A stretch of DNA of 15,136 nt from CAZGUG01 sp964529035 (GTDB taxonomy: Bacteria > Bacillota > Clostridia > Ch29), in NCBI GenBank assembly GCA_964529035.1, contig CAZGUG010000049.1:1-15136 (forward strand), in the 5' to 3' direction. Shown here one piece after another: positions 7,200-13,616 of the stretch. The notes beneath the pieces were generated by a model. The model saw nothing but the letters and a program-made list of their open reading frames with translations. It made no database searches and was not told where the DNA came from. The position numbers were made by a program, and so were the translations under genes. Every line of letters starts with the position of its first letter. Position 1 is the stretch's first letter.

Positions 7200-7709
7200 A
7201 TGAACAAAACCCAGAAGATGATTACCGCAGCGCTTTTGACGGCATTGGTGGCACTGGCAACCATGGCATTCCAGGTGCCGGTACCGGCAACAAAGGGTTA
7301 TATAAACCTGGGCGATACGGTAATATTTATTGCTGCTTTGCTGTTGGGTCCCAAGTACGGGGCGGTTGCGGGAGGTATAGGCTCGGCTCTGGCCGACTTG
7401 TTATCCCCCTACGCCGTATGGGCACCCTTCACACTCGTCATAAAAGGTCTGGAAGGGTTTATAGTGGGGTATATATTCTACAAAATGTTTGCGGCAAGAG
7501 AAAGCGTCAAAGCCAAGGCGGTTTCCATGATGGCGGGCGGACTATGGATGGCGGTTGGCTATTTCGGTGCAGGAATTATACTTTATGGTATACCGGCGGC
7601 ACTGGTAGAGCTGCCGGGGAATATGTTCCAGGCGGCGGGAAGTGCTGTCCTGGCACTGCCTGTTGTGGAAGTCCTTGTAAGGGTGTTGTCCGCCAGGAAT
7701 ATTCAATAG
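7200..7709 (+). CDS. ECF-type transporter substrate-binding (S) component
   Basis: This 169-aa integral membrane protein has five to six hydrophobic segments. S components bind a vitamin or other small ligand and work with a shared EcfAA'T energising module. The sequence has the family hallmark MNKTQKMITAALLTALVAL, then GYINLGDTVIFIAALLLGPK, GGIGSALADLLSPYAVWAP and TLVIKGLEGFIVGYI. This matches the ECF-ribofla_trS/DUF1393-type group, which includes proteins annotated for riboflavin or related ligands. The ligand cannot be read from the sequence. A flavin ligand would fit the apbE block 3 kb upstream, but the two are separate units. It has its own promoter and no obvious terminator before the next promoter at 7849. 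Confidence 0.88.
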   Translation: MNKTQKMITAALLTALVALATMAFQVPVPATKGYINLGDTVIFIAALLLGPKYGAVAGGIGSALADLLSPYAVWAPFTLVIKGLEGFIVGYIFYKMFAARESVKAKAVSMMAGGLWMAVGYFGAGIILYGIPAALVELPGNMFQAAGSAVLALPVVEVLVRVLSARNIQ

Positions 7710-7799
7710 AAGGTTATTGCACCTGACTTGTTGAACCGTTGGGAATACAAGCCTTGGACGGGGGGAAAACACTGGCATTCACTACCGTTGCATTTACAA

Positions 7800-7854
7800 T
7801 GTCAACTGACCCCTATCACAAGATAACAACAAAATTTCACTATATCAGTTGACA
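7800..7854. repeat. 10-bp perfect inverted repeat overlapping the purC -35 box
   Basis: TGTCAACTGA (7800-7809) and its exact reverse complement TCAGTTGACA (7845-7854) are separated by 35 bp. The right arm contains the whole -35 hexamer. Both arms are upstream of the predicted transcription start, so the repeat should act as DNA, for example as a pair of operator half-sites 45 bp apart. The 90 bp before it (7710-7799) show nothing I recognise. Confidence 0.6.
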
Positions 7855-7877
7855 ATGAACCGGTTTTACTGTATACT
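7849..7877 (+). promoter_or_regulatory. Near-consensus sigma-A promoter of the purCBA-glnA operon
   Basis: A perfect TTGACA (7849-7854) is separated by the optimal 17 bp from TATACT (7872-7877). The start of transcription is expected near 7884, which places the first hexaloop hairpin at the very 5' end of the RNA. A strong promoter followed by a terminator-like leader is the usual layout for control by antitermination. Confidence 0.85.
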
Positions 7878-7885
7878 GAATGCGT

Positions 7886-7918
7886 TGAACAAAGGCGTTC
7901 ATCAGATAATGTGATTGA
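7886..7918 (+). promoter_or_regulatory. Tandem hexaloop hairpins: candidate ANTAR-protein binding RNA
   Basis: Hairpin P1 has a 5-bp stem TGAAC/GTTCA (7886-7890 with 7897-7901) and the hexaloop AAAGGC (7891-7896). Hairpin P2 follows at once: T7902-C-A, bulged G7905, A-T7907 pairs with A7914-T-T-G-A7918, and the hexaloop is AATGTG (7908-7913). Both loops have A at position 1 and G at position 4, the known signature of RNA bound by ANTAR-domain antiterminators such as EutV and NasR. An ANTAR gene is the fifth gene of the operon. P2 has one bulge and P1-P2 spacing is nil, both somewhat unusual, and a 4-bp stem with a 7-nt loop is an alternative fold for P2. Confidence 0.65.
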
Positions 7919-7984
7919 CAGTTAAATAAACTGGCTTCCCGGCCGGTTGATTGACTGCCCGCGTTATGTGATGAACGCCTTTTT
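7891..7984 (+). terminator. Leader terminator/attenuator that competes with the hexaloop hairpins
   Basis: AAAGGCGTTCATCA (7891-7904) pairs perfectly over 14 bp with TGATGAACGCCTTT (7969-7982). After one G-G mismatch, 7906-7913 pairs with 7960-7967, including two G-U pairs. The 3' arm runs into five T at 7980-7984. The long stem uses the bases of both hexaloops, so it and the P1/P2 fold exclude each other. An inner hairpin CAGTT/AACTG (7919-7923 with 7929-7933) fills part of the loop. The large inner loop is unusual for a simple terminator. Confidence 0.65.
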
Positions 7985-8039
7985 GTGTGGATTAAAGAGC
8001 TTGAGATGTTAGATATCAATGTGCAGGGGGAATAAAAAT

Positions 8040-8741
8040 ATGTGTGATGTCTTATATGAGGGGAAGTCAAAGCTGGTCTGCCGGGGGGAAGATGACAGCA
8101 GCGTCCTGATTCGATATAAGGATACGGCAACGGCTTTTAACAGCAAAAAGAAAGAGGAACTGGCAGGTAAAGGTAGGCTCAATGCAGAAATCTCAAATAT
8201 TCTTTATGCGTATCTTGCCGATAACGGCGTTAAGACCCATACGATAAAGGTCGTAAACGACACCTCTATTCTGGTACGAAAAGCGGAAATTATAATGGTT
8301 GAGGTCATCATCCGAAACGTTGCGGCAGGCAGTTTTTCAAAAAAGTACGGTATGCCGGAGGGTACCGAACTTCAAAACACCATTGTGGAGTTCTGCTTAA
8401 AAAGTGATGCGCTGGGAGACCCTATGATTAACGAAAGCCAGATTACCGCCATAGGCATTGCTACCAAGGACGAGATCGAAGAAATGACCGTGCAGGCTTT
8501 GAAAATCAACAGGCTTTTGTGCGGACTGTTTAAAAAAACCGGCATCCGGCTTGTGGATTTCAAGCTTGAATTTGGCAGAGCGGGCGGGGAGATACTGCTC
8601 TGTGACGAAATTTCGCCCGATTCCTGCCGGCTGTGGGATACGGATACCGGAAAAAAGCTTGACAAAGACCGCTTCAGGCACGACCTGGATAGTGTGCTTG
8701 ACGGATACAGGGATGTATTGAGGAGGCTTAAAAATGTCTGA
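8040..8741 (+). CDS. purC: Phosphoribosylaminoimidazole-succinocarboxamide (SAICAR) synthase
   Basis: PurC joins aspartate to CAIR using ATP in de novo purine synthesis. ATG 8040 (233 aa) is preferred to the in-frame ATG at 8019 because CAGGGGG (8024-8030) lies between them at proper spacing. The usual features are all present: LYEGKSKLV near the N-terminus, KDTATAFNSKKKEEL, VEVIIRNVAAGSFSKKYG, ALGDPMINESQI, LVDFKLEFGRAGGEILLCDEISPDSCRLWD and KLDKDRFR. Length is normal for the bacterial enzyme. It is the first gene after the structured leader and overlaps purB by 8 bp, so the two are coupled. It is separated from other purC partners (purE, purF, purM and so on), at least within this window, and so could be a second copy in the genome. 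Confidence 0.96.
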   Translation: MCDVLYEGKSKLVCRGEDDSSVLIRYKDTATAFNSKKKEELAGKGRLNAEISNILYAYLADNGVKTHTIKVVNDTSILVRKAEIIMVEVIIRNVAAGSFSKKYGMPEGTELQNTIVEFCLKSDALGDPMINESQITAIGIATKDEIEEMTVQALKINRLLCGLFKKTGIRLVDFKLEFGRAGGEILLCDEISPDSCRLWDTDTGKKLDKDRFRHDLDSVLDGYRDVLRRLKNV

Positions 8742-10161
8742 TAGATATGAAAACCCCTTGTGCAAACGCTATGCCAGCCGTGAGATGCAATACATCTTCT
8801 CGGACGACAACAAGTTTTCAACATGGAGAAAGCTCTGGGTGGCGCTTGCCGAAAGTGAACGGGAGCTTGGTTTGCCTGTCAGCACAGAGCAGATAGAAGA
8901 AATGAAGGCGCACCTGGACGACATAAACTACGAGGCTGCCGCCCAAAAGGAGGCGGAGGTTCGTCACGACGTAATGGCGCATATATACGCTTACGGGGAA
9001 CAATGCCCGCAGGCAAAGCCCATTATCCATCTGGGAGCCACCTCCAGTTACGTGGGCGACAACACAGATATAATACTCATGCGATCGGCACTGCTTATTA
9101 TTAAAAAGCTGCTTGTGAACGCCGTTTCAAAGCTCTACGGGTTTGCCGAAAAGTACAAGGCCCTGCCCTGCCTCGCCTATACGCACTTTCAACCGGCGCA
9201 GCCCACAACGGTGGGTAAACGGGCTGCGCTGTGGATGCAGGATTTGCTCCTTGACCTTGAACAGCTTGAGTTTACGCTGGGCAGCCTGAAGCTTTTGGGC
9301 TGTAAGGGAACCACCGGTACCGGGGCAAGTTTTCTCTCGCTGTTTGACGGGGACCATCAAAAGGTCAGGGCTCTTGAAAGGAAAATTGCCGAAAAGATGG
9401 GTTTCGACAAGGTGTATCCGGTCAGCGGACAAACCTATTCAAGAAAGGTTGACTACTATGTTTTGTCTGTTCTTTCCGGCATAGCGCAAAGTGCCGCCAA
9501 GTTTTCGAACGACATTCGCCTGCTGTCACACTTGAAGGAAGTTGACGAGCCCTTCGAGGATAAGCAAATCGGTTCGTCGGCCATGGCGTACAAGCGAAAT
9601 CCAATGAGAAGCGAACGCATTGCTTCCCTCGCAAGGTATGTGATGGTGGATGCCCTAAGCCCGGCGCTCAATGCAGGCTCACAGTGGTTTGAAAGGACTC
9701 TGGACGATTCAGCAAACCGGAGGATCTCCATCCCCGAAGCCTTTCTTGCCGTGGATGGAATACTGGCGCTGTACATCAACATTTTCGGCGGTCTGACTGT
9801 ATACCCCAGGATGATAGATAAGCACCTGAATGAAGAATTGCCCTTTATGGCTACCGAGAACATTTTAATGTATTGCGTCAAAAAGGGCGGCGACAGGCAG
9901 GCTCTTCATGAGCGCATCCGTTTGCATGCTGTGGAAGCCGCAAAAAAAATAAAGCAGGACGGCGGGGATAATGACTTGATTGCCCGTATTTTGGAGGATC
10001 AATTCTTTGGCTTAACCGAAACGGAAATGGAAAGCCTTCTGGATGTCCGGCAGTTTATAGGCAGGGCAAAGGAGCAGACGGAGGAATTTTTGGCGGAGGT
10101 CGCGCCGCTTCTTCACCGGAACACAGAGTATCTGGGCTTTGACGTCCATATAACGGTTTAA
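8734..10161 (+). CDS. purB: Adenylosuccinate lyase, ADSL-like long form
   Basis: PurB releases fumarate from SAICAR and from adenylosuccinate, so it acts right after both PurC and PurA, its operon neighbours. The protein has 475 aa, longer than the ~430-aa Bacillus type. It matches the animal ADSL type along its length: RYASREMQYIFSDDNKFSTW near the N-terminus, RHDVMAHIYAYG, HLGATSSYVGDNTD, THFQPAQPTTVGKR, GCKGTTGTGASF, and SQWFERTLDDSANRR. The fumarase/ASL superfamily signature is at residues 280-294 (GSSAMAYKRNPMRSE, with Ala where Pro is usual). AGGAGG at 8721-8726, inside purC, sets the start. Its TAA overlaps the ribosome site of purA. Expected to be a cytosolic tetramer. Confidence 0.96.
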   Translation: MSDRYENPLCKRYASREMQYIFSDDNKFSTWRKLWVALAESERELGLPVSTEQIEEMKAHLDDINYEAAAQKEAEVRHDVMAHIYAYGEQCPQAKPIIHLGATSSYVGDNTDIILMRSALLIIKKLLVNAVSKLYGFAEKYKALPCLAYTHFQPAQPTTVGKRAALWMQDLLLDLEQLEFTLGSLKLLGCKGTTGTGASFLSLFDGDHQKVRALERKIAEKMGFDKVYPVSGQTYSRKVDYYVLSVLSGIAQSAAKFSNDIRLLSHLKEVDEPFEDKQIGSSAMAYKRNPMRSERIASLARYVMVDALSPALNAGSQWFERTLDDSANRRISIPEAFLAVDGILALYINIFGGLTVYPRMIDKHLNEELPFMATENILMYCVKKGGDRQALHERIRLHAVEAAKKIKQDGGDNDLIARILEDQFFGLTETEMESLLDVRQFIGRAKEQTEEFLAEVAPLLHRNTEYLGFDVHITV

Positions 10162-10174
10162 GGAGGGTAATCCA

Positions 10175-11446
10175 ATGCTTACCGCGGTTGTTGGAATTAA
10201 CTGGGGCGATGAAGGAAAGGGTCGCATGGTGGATTTATTGTCCGCCGAATATGACGTAATCTGCCGCTATCAGGGAGGCAACAACGCCGGTCACACGGTT
10301 GTCAACGACAAGGGCAAGTTTATATTAAATCTTTTGCCGTCCGGCATCCTGAGGGAAAATGTCGTAAACGTCATGGGAAGCGGAATGGTCATTGATATGG
10401 AGCACCTTTGTGGCGAAATGGCTGTACTTAGGGACAAGGGCGTGAAAATAACGCCGGATACACTCAGGATAAGCGACAAAGCCTTTATTTGTATGCCCTA
10501 CCATAAGCAGCAGGATATACTGGAGGAGGAGCGGCTGGCAGAAAAAAGATACGGTTCAACCCGGCGTGGAATCGCCCCCGTTTATGGTGACAAGTATATG
10601 AAAAAAGGCATACGAATGGGTGATCTGCTTTTTGTAAATACGCTTGAAAATAAAGCTGCCGATATAATCGAATGGAAAAACATTACCCTAAGCGGATATG
10701 GCAAGGGAAAAATTTCGCTCGAGGCTATGATGCAATGGCTTGTGGAGTATGGCAAGCCTTTGATTCCCTATATCACCGATACCACTGAATATTTATTGGC
10801 CACCAGATGTCAAAACAAAAATATTTTGTTTGAAGCCCAGTTGGGCGCGCTGCGGGATATTGACTACGGAATTTATCCCTACACCACATCTTCCCAGACA
10901 CTGGCTGCCTACGCACCCATCGGCGCAGGGGTTCCCGGCGTGAAGCTGGATCGTGTAGTGGGCGTCATGAAAGCCTATTCCAGCTGTGTGGGCGAAGGCC
11001 CGTTTACGGCGGAGTTGTTTGGCGAGGAAGCATCTGCGCTGCGTGAGGCCGGAGCGGAGTATGGAGCGGCCACCGGCAGACCCCGAAGGGTTGGAGGATT
11101 TGACATACCGGCCAGCGTTTATGGGATAAGGGTTCAGGGGGCCGACGCACTTGCACTGACCAAGCTGGATGTCCTCTCCTACCTTAACAGGATTCCGGTC
11201 TGCGTGGCCTACGAAATTGACGGTGTGCAGTGTGAACATTTTCCCGGCGGTGACAGGTTGATCAAAGCAAAACCGATTTATGAATACCTGGAAGGTTTCA
11301 AGACCGACATATCAAAATGCAGAAGCCCCGGCGATTTACCGGAACCGGCCATGCAGTACATCAGGTTTATTGAAAGGGCCGTAGGCTGTCCCATTGAGTA
11401 TGTCTCGGTCGGAGCCGGGCGGGACGATTACATCAAGATGAGTTGA
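10175..11446 (+). CDS. purA: Adenylosuccinate synthetase, divergent form
   Basis: PurA couples aspartate to IMP with GTP to give adenylosuccinate, the first step to AMP. In this 423-aa protein the GTP/catalytic loop is intact (INWGDEGKGRMVD, catalytic-type Asp12), as are YQGGNNAGHTVV, GSTRRGIAP with the phosphate-binding Thr, and TGRPRR. Other parts depart from the family. The usual FEGAQGTLLDID is FEAQLGALRDID (residues 219-230, 10829-10864), so the IMP-contacting Gln is not at its normal place. TSSNTTAGG is TSSQTLAAY, and the usual CGW/VGW after TGRPRR is VGG. The assignment to the PurA fold is firm. Whether IMP is the substrate is likely but less certain. AGGAGGG at 10161-10167 precedes the start. 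It is 13 bp after purB and in the same operon. Confidence 0.9.
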   Translation: MLTAVVGINWGDEGKGRMVDLLSAEYDVICRYQGGNNAGHTVVNDKGKFILNLLPSGILRENVVNVMGSGMVIDMEHLCGEMAVLRDKGVKITPDTLRISDKAFICMPYHKQQDILEEERLAEKRYGSTRRGIAPVYGDKYMKKGIRMGDLLFVNTLENKAADIIEWKNITLSGYGKGKISLEAMMQWLVEYGKPLIPYITDTTEYLLATRCQNKNILFEAQLGALRDIDYGIYPYTTSSQTLAAYAPIGAGVPGVKLDRVVGVMKAYSSCVGEGPFTAELFGEEASALREAGAEYGAATGRPRRVGGFDIPASVYGIRVQGADALALTKLDVLSYLNRIPVCVAYEIDGVQCEHFPGGDRLIKAKPIYEYLEGFKTDISKCRSPGDLPEPAMQYIRFIERAVGCPIEYVSVGAGRDDYIKMS

Positions 11447-11469
11447 GCGCATCTAAGGAGCCCGTGTTA

Positions 11470-11496
11470 ATGAAAAAAGGTACGAACAGGAGGTAA
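11470..11496 (+). CDS. Possible 8-codon minicistron upstream of the glutamine synthetase gene
   Basis: ATG 11470 opens MKKGTNRR and stops with TAA at 11494-11496. AAGGAG (11455-11460) is 9 bp upstream, a good ribosome site. The last sense codons are the AGGAGG that serves as ribosome site for the next gene, whose ATG is at 11501. Translation could therefore mask or couple to that site. It may also be chance; nothing else supports it. Confidence 0.2.
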   Translation: MKKGTNRR

Positions 11497-11500
11497 GGGC

Positions 11501-12820
11501 ATGGATACAACGGCAAATGAAGTGCTGCAGTTTGTTAAAGAAAACGATGTGAAATTCATCCGGCTTGGGTTTTGTGATCTTTTTGGAGTACAAAAGAACA
11601 TCTCCATAATGCCGGATGAGCTGCCGTGGGCGTTTGAGAATGGCATATCCTTTGATGCATCGGCAATAAGGGGTTTTCGGGACGTCACAAAGTCCGATTT
11701 GCTTCTTTTTCCCGATCCCGCTACGCTTACGGTTATGCCGTGGAGACCGGGACCCGGAAGGGTAGCTCGTTTTTACTGCGACATTAAAAACCCGGACGGC
11801 TCTGTGTTTGCCTACGACAGCCGTTATCTGCTGAAAAAGGTTATTGGGCGCTGCCAAAGCATGGATTATGTCTGCAAAATCGGCGCGGAATGTGAGTTTT
11901 ATCTCTTTAAAACCGACGAAAACGGAGAACCCACAAAGACTACGCTGGATAAGGGCGGTTATTTTGATATTGCGCCGCTGGACAAAGCAGAAAACATCCG
12001 GCGGGAGATCTGCCTTTGCCTTGAGGAAATGGGTATCAGCCCCGAATCCTCCCATCATGAGCGGGGCCCGGGACAAAACGAGATTGATTTCGAGTATAGC
12101 GACGCGCTTGCCTGCGCGGATAATATGCTGACCTTTAAGTCGGTGGTAAAGGCAATTGCCGCACGAAACGGCCTGTTTGCCTCCTTTATGCCAAAGCCAT
12201 TGCCGCAAGAGGCTGGCAGCGGGCTGCATGTCAACATATCCTTATCGCAAAACGGGCTGAATATTTTTAAAAATGTCGCCCACGGCCAATCTGATATTGC
12301 CGAGAGCTTTATTGCGGGCATCCTGGCAAAAACGCCCGAAATCACGATGTTTCTTAACCCGATTTGTAACTCCTATGAGCGTTTCGGGAGTTTTGAAGCT
12401 CCCAAATATATTTCGTGGTCGCATCAAAACCGCTCGCAGCTTGTACGGATTCCTGCGGCAATCGGTGAGCGGGTGCGTATGGAGCTGCGTTCGCCCGATC
12501 CCTCTGTTAACCCTTACATCGCCTTTGCCTTGATTATATCGGCGGGGCTTGAGGGCATTGAAGCAAATCTCGCGCTGCCCCCGGCTGTTGACGCCGACCT
12601 GTATGCGGCAGACGAAAACATTACAGGTTCCCTTGCTTTATTGCCGGACAGCCTTGCGCGGGCAATCCTGCTTGCAGAAAACAGCCCCTTTGTGAAAGGT
12701 GTCATCGGCCGGGAGATTCTTTCAAGGTATATCGCGTTCAAAAATGAAGAAACGGCTGCATTTGAGGCGTCCGAGGACAAAGAGGCATTTTGCAGGGAGA
12801 GATATTTTGACGTTATATAG
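11501..12820 (+). CDS. glnA: Glutamine synthetase (type I family), divergent GlnA-like
   Basis: Glutamine synthetase makes glutamine from glutamate, ammonia and ATP. The protein has 439 aa, close to Gram-positive GSI-alpha. The N-terminal beta-grasp domain ends in DASAIRGF with the Asp of the DGSS loop kept. The metal-site Glu residues are Glu130 and Glu132 (GAECEFYLF), Glu187 and Glu194 (HHERGPGQNEI); His243 lies in GSGLHVNISL; FEAP carries the flap Glu; NRSQLVRIP and RMELRSPDPSVNPYIAF carry the substrate Arg residues. No NLY-type adenylylation site is seen, so control by adenylylation is unlikely. The catalytic set is complete, so it should be active, though a related gamma-glutamyl-ligase role cannot be excluded. 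It is 54 bp after purA and followed by the ANTAR regulator gene. The order resembles glnA-nitR of Clostridium saccharobutylicum as I recall it. Confidence 0.88.
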   Translation: MDTTANEVLQFVKENDVKFIRLGFCDLFGVQKNISIMPDELPWAFENGISFDASAIRGFRDVTKSDLLLFPDPATLTVMPWRPGPGRVARFYCDIKNPDGSVFAYDSRYLLKKVIGRCQSMDYVCKIGAECEFYLFKTDENGEPTKTTLDKGGYFDIAPLDKAENIRREICLCLEEMGISPESSHHERGPGQNEIDFEYSDALACADNMLTFKSVVKAIAARNGLFASFMPKPLPQEAGSGLHVNISLSQNGLNIFKNVAHGQSDIAESFIAGILAKTPEITMFLNPICNSYERFGSFEAPKYISWSHQNRSQLVRIPAAIGERVRMELRSPDPSVNPYIAFALIISAGLEGIEANLALPPAVDADLYAADENITGSLALLPDSLARAILLAENSPFVKGVIGREILSRYIAFKNEETAAFEASEDKEAFCRERYFDVI

Positions 12821-12909
12821 CTCTTGTCTTTATCTTCGCGCATATAACGCGACTACCCTGAAAAGGGCGAGCGGTGCGGACAGTTAAGCAAAAGGAAGGT
12901 GGCGATTTG

Positions 12910-13479
12910 ATGGATAGTGCTTTAATTGTTTCCTTTTCCGAAAAAAGTATTGCCTTTTTCAAGGAAATGTTAAGCTCCGCTTCCATCGGTCACATTGTCA
13001 CCTTAAAGTCCTGCGGAGAGGCAAAGCGCCTGCTGTTGGAAAGAGCCTTTGATTTAGTCGTTATCAATGCGCCGCTCGGTGACGAATCGGGTGAAGGGCT
13101 TGCCCGAAATATAGCTTCCAAGGGTGTCAGCCAGGTTATCCTTGTAGTGAAAAGTGAATACTTCGAAGAAGTGTCCGCCCACACCGAGGAGGATGGCGTT
13201 TTAACCATAGCAAAACCCATTAACAGGGCATTGTTCTGGTCTGCCTTAAAGCTTGCAAAAGCGGCCGCTTCAAGGCTAAAGGTCATGCGGGCGGAAAACA
13301 GCAAACTGAAGCAAAAAATTGAAGATATACGGGTTATCGACCGTGCTAAGTGCATTCTAATCTCTTATCTAAATATGAGCGAGAAGGAAGCTCATCGATA
13401 TATTGAAAAAAATGCTATGGATATGCGTGTCACAAAAAGAGTGGTTGCGGAAGGTATATTGAAAATATATGAGAATTAG
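12910..13479 (+). CDS. ANTAR-domain RNA-binding antiterminator with degenerate receiver domain (NitR/NasT-like)
   Basis: ATG 12910 gives 189 aa, with GGAAGGTGG (12894-12902) upstream; an in-frame GTG at 12874 lacks a ribosome site. Residues 1-115 have a receiver-like fold, but the phosphorylation Asp is Asn53 (VVINAPLGDESG) and the N-terminal acidic pair is missing (ALIVSFSEK). The conserved Lys (Lys102, AKP) remains. A helix (about 120-140) leads to the ANTAR domain at about 136-189: IRVIDRAKCILISYLNMSEKEAHRYIEK and AMDMRVTKRVVAEGIL, with the typical Ala/aromatic pattern. ANTAR proteins bind paired hexaloop hairpins and prevent termination. A matching RNA is in the leader of this same operon (7886-7918). 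Loss of the phosphoacceptor suggests control by a partner protein or ligand; the adjacent glutamine synthetase is an obvious candidate. Confidence 0.92.
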   Translation: MDSALIVSFSEKSIAFFKEMLSSASIGHIVTLKSCGEAKRLLLERAFDLVVINAPLGDESGEGLARNIASKGVSQVILVVKSEYFEEVSAHTEEDGVLTIAKPINRALFWSALKLAKAAASRLKVMRAENSKLKQKIEDIRVIDRAKCILISYLNMSEKEAHRYIEKNAMDMRVTKRVVAEGILKIYEN

Positions 13480-13508
13480 CGAAAAACTACACTTTGGGGG
13501 TTAAACGG

Positions 13509-13589
13509 ATGAGCTTATATACATATTTAGAAGGAATCTCAAAGATTATGGATAATAATTCTAATAGTACCGGCGCTTTAGAAGGATAA
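13509..13589 (+). CDS. Possible small ORF, 26 residues
   Basis: ATG 13509 is preceded at 8 bp by TTTGGGGG and opens MSLYTYLEGISKIM, then an Asn/Ser-rich tail, stopping with TAA at 13587-13589. It is 29 bp after the ANTAR gene and probably on the same transcript. The peptide is amphipathic at its N-terminus and has no family I recognise. It could be a small regulator, a remnant of a longer gene (the Asn/Ser tail looks unconserved), or chance. Confidence 0.35.
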   Translation: MSLYTYLEGISKIMDNNSNSTGALEG

Positions 13590-13616
13590 GTATAGAAAAG
13601 GGAAAGTTAGAAGCCA

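Noticed and set aside
7418..7726. Alternative frame inside the ECF S-component gene
   Set aside because: It overlaps a clear membrane protein gene, and its translation is Gly/Arg-rich without family features.
7800..7854. GlnR box
   Set aside because: The GlnR pattern TGTNA-N7-TNACA needs closely spaced half-sites; here the arms are 35 bp apart and internally do not match.
7885..7985. Purine, PRPP or glutamine riboswitch in the purC leader
   Set aside because: I could not find the conserved core bases of these aptamers. The paired hexaloops and competing stem explain the leader better.
10175..11446. PurZ-type enzyme of diaminopurine (Z-genome) phages
   Set aside because: The WGDEGKG loop keeps the Asp that PurZ proteins replace, and no phage genes or Z-polymerase are nearby.
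7710..13600. Horizontally acquired island
   Set aside because: The operon interrupts otherwise unrelated genes, but I saw no integrase, transposase, tRNA or flanking repeats, and cannot measure codon bias reliably by eye.
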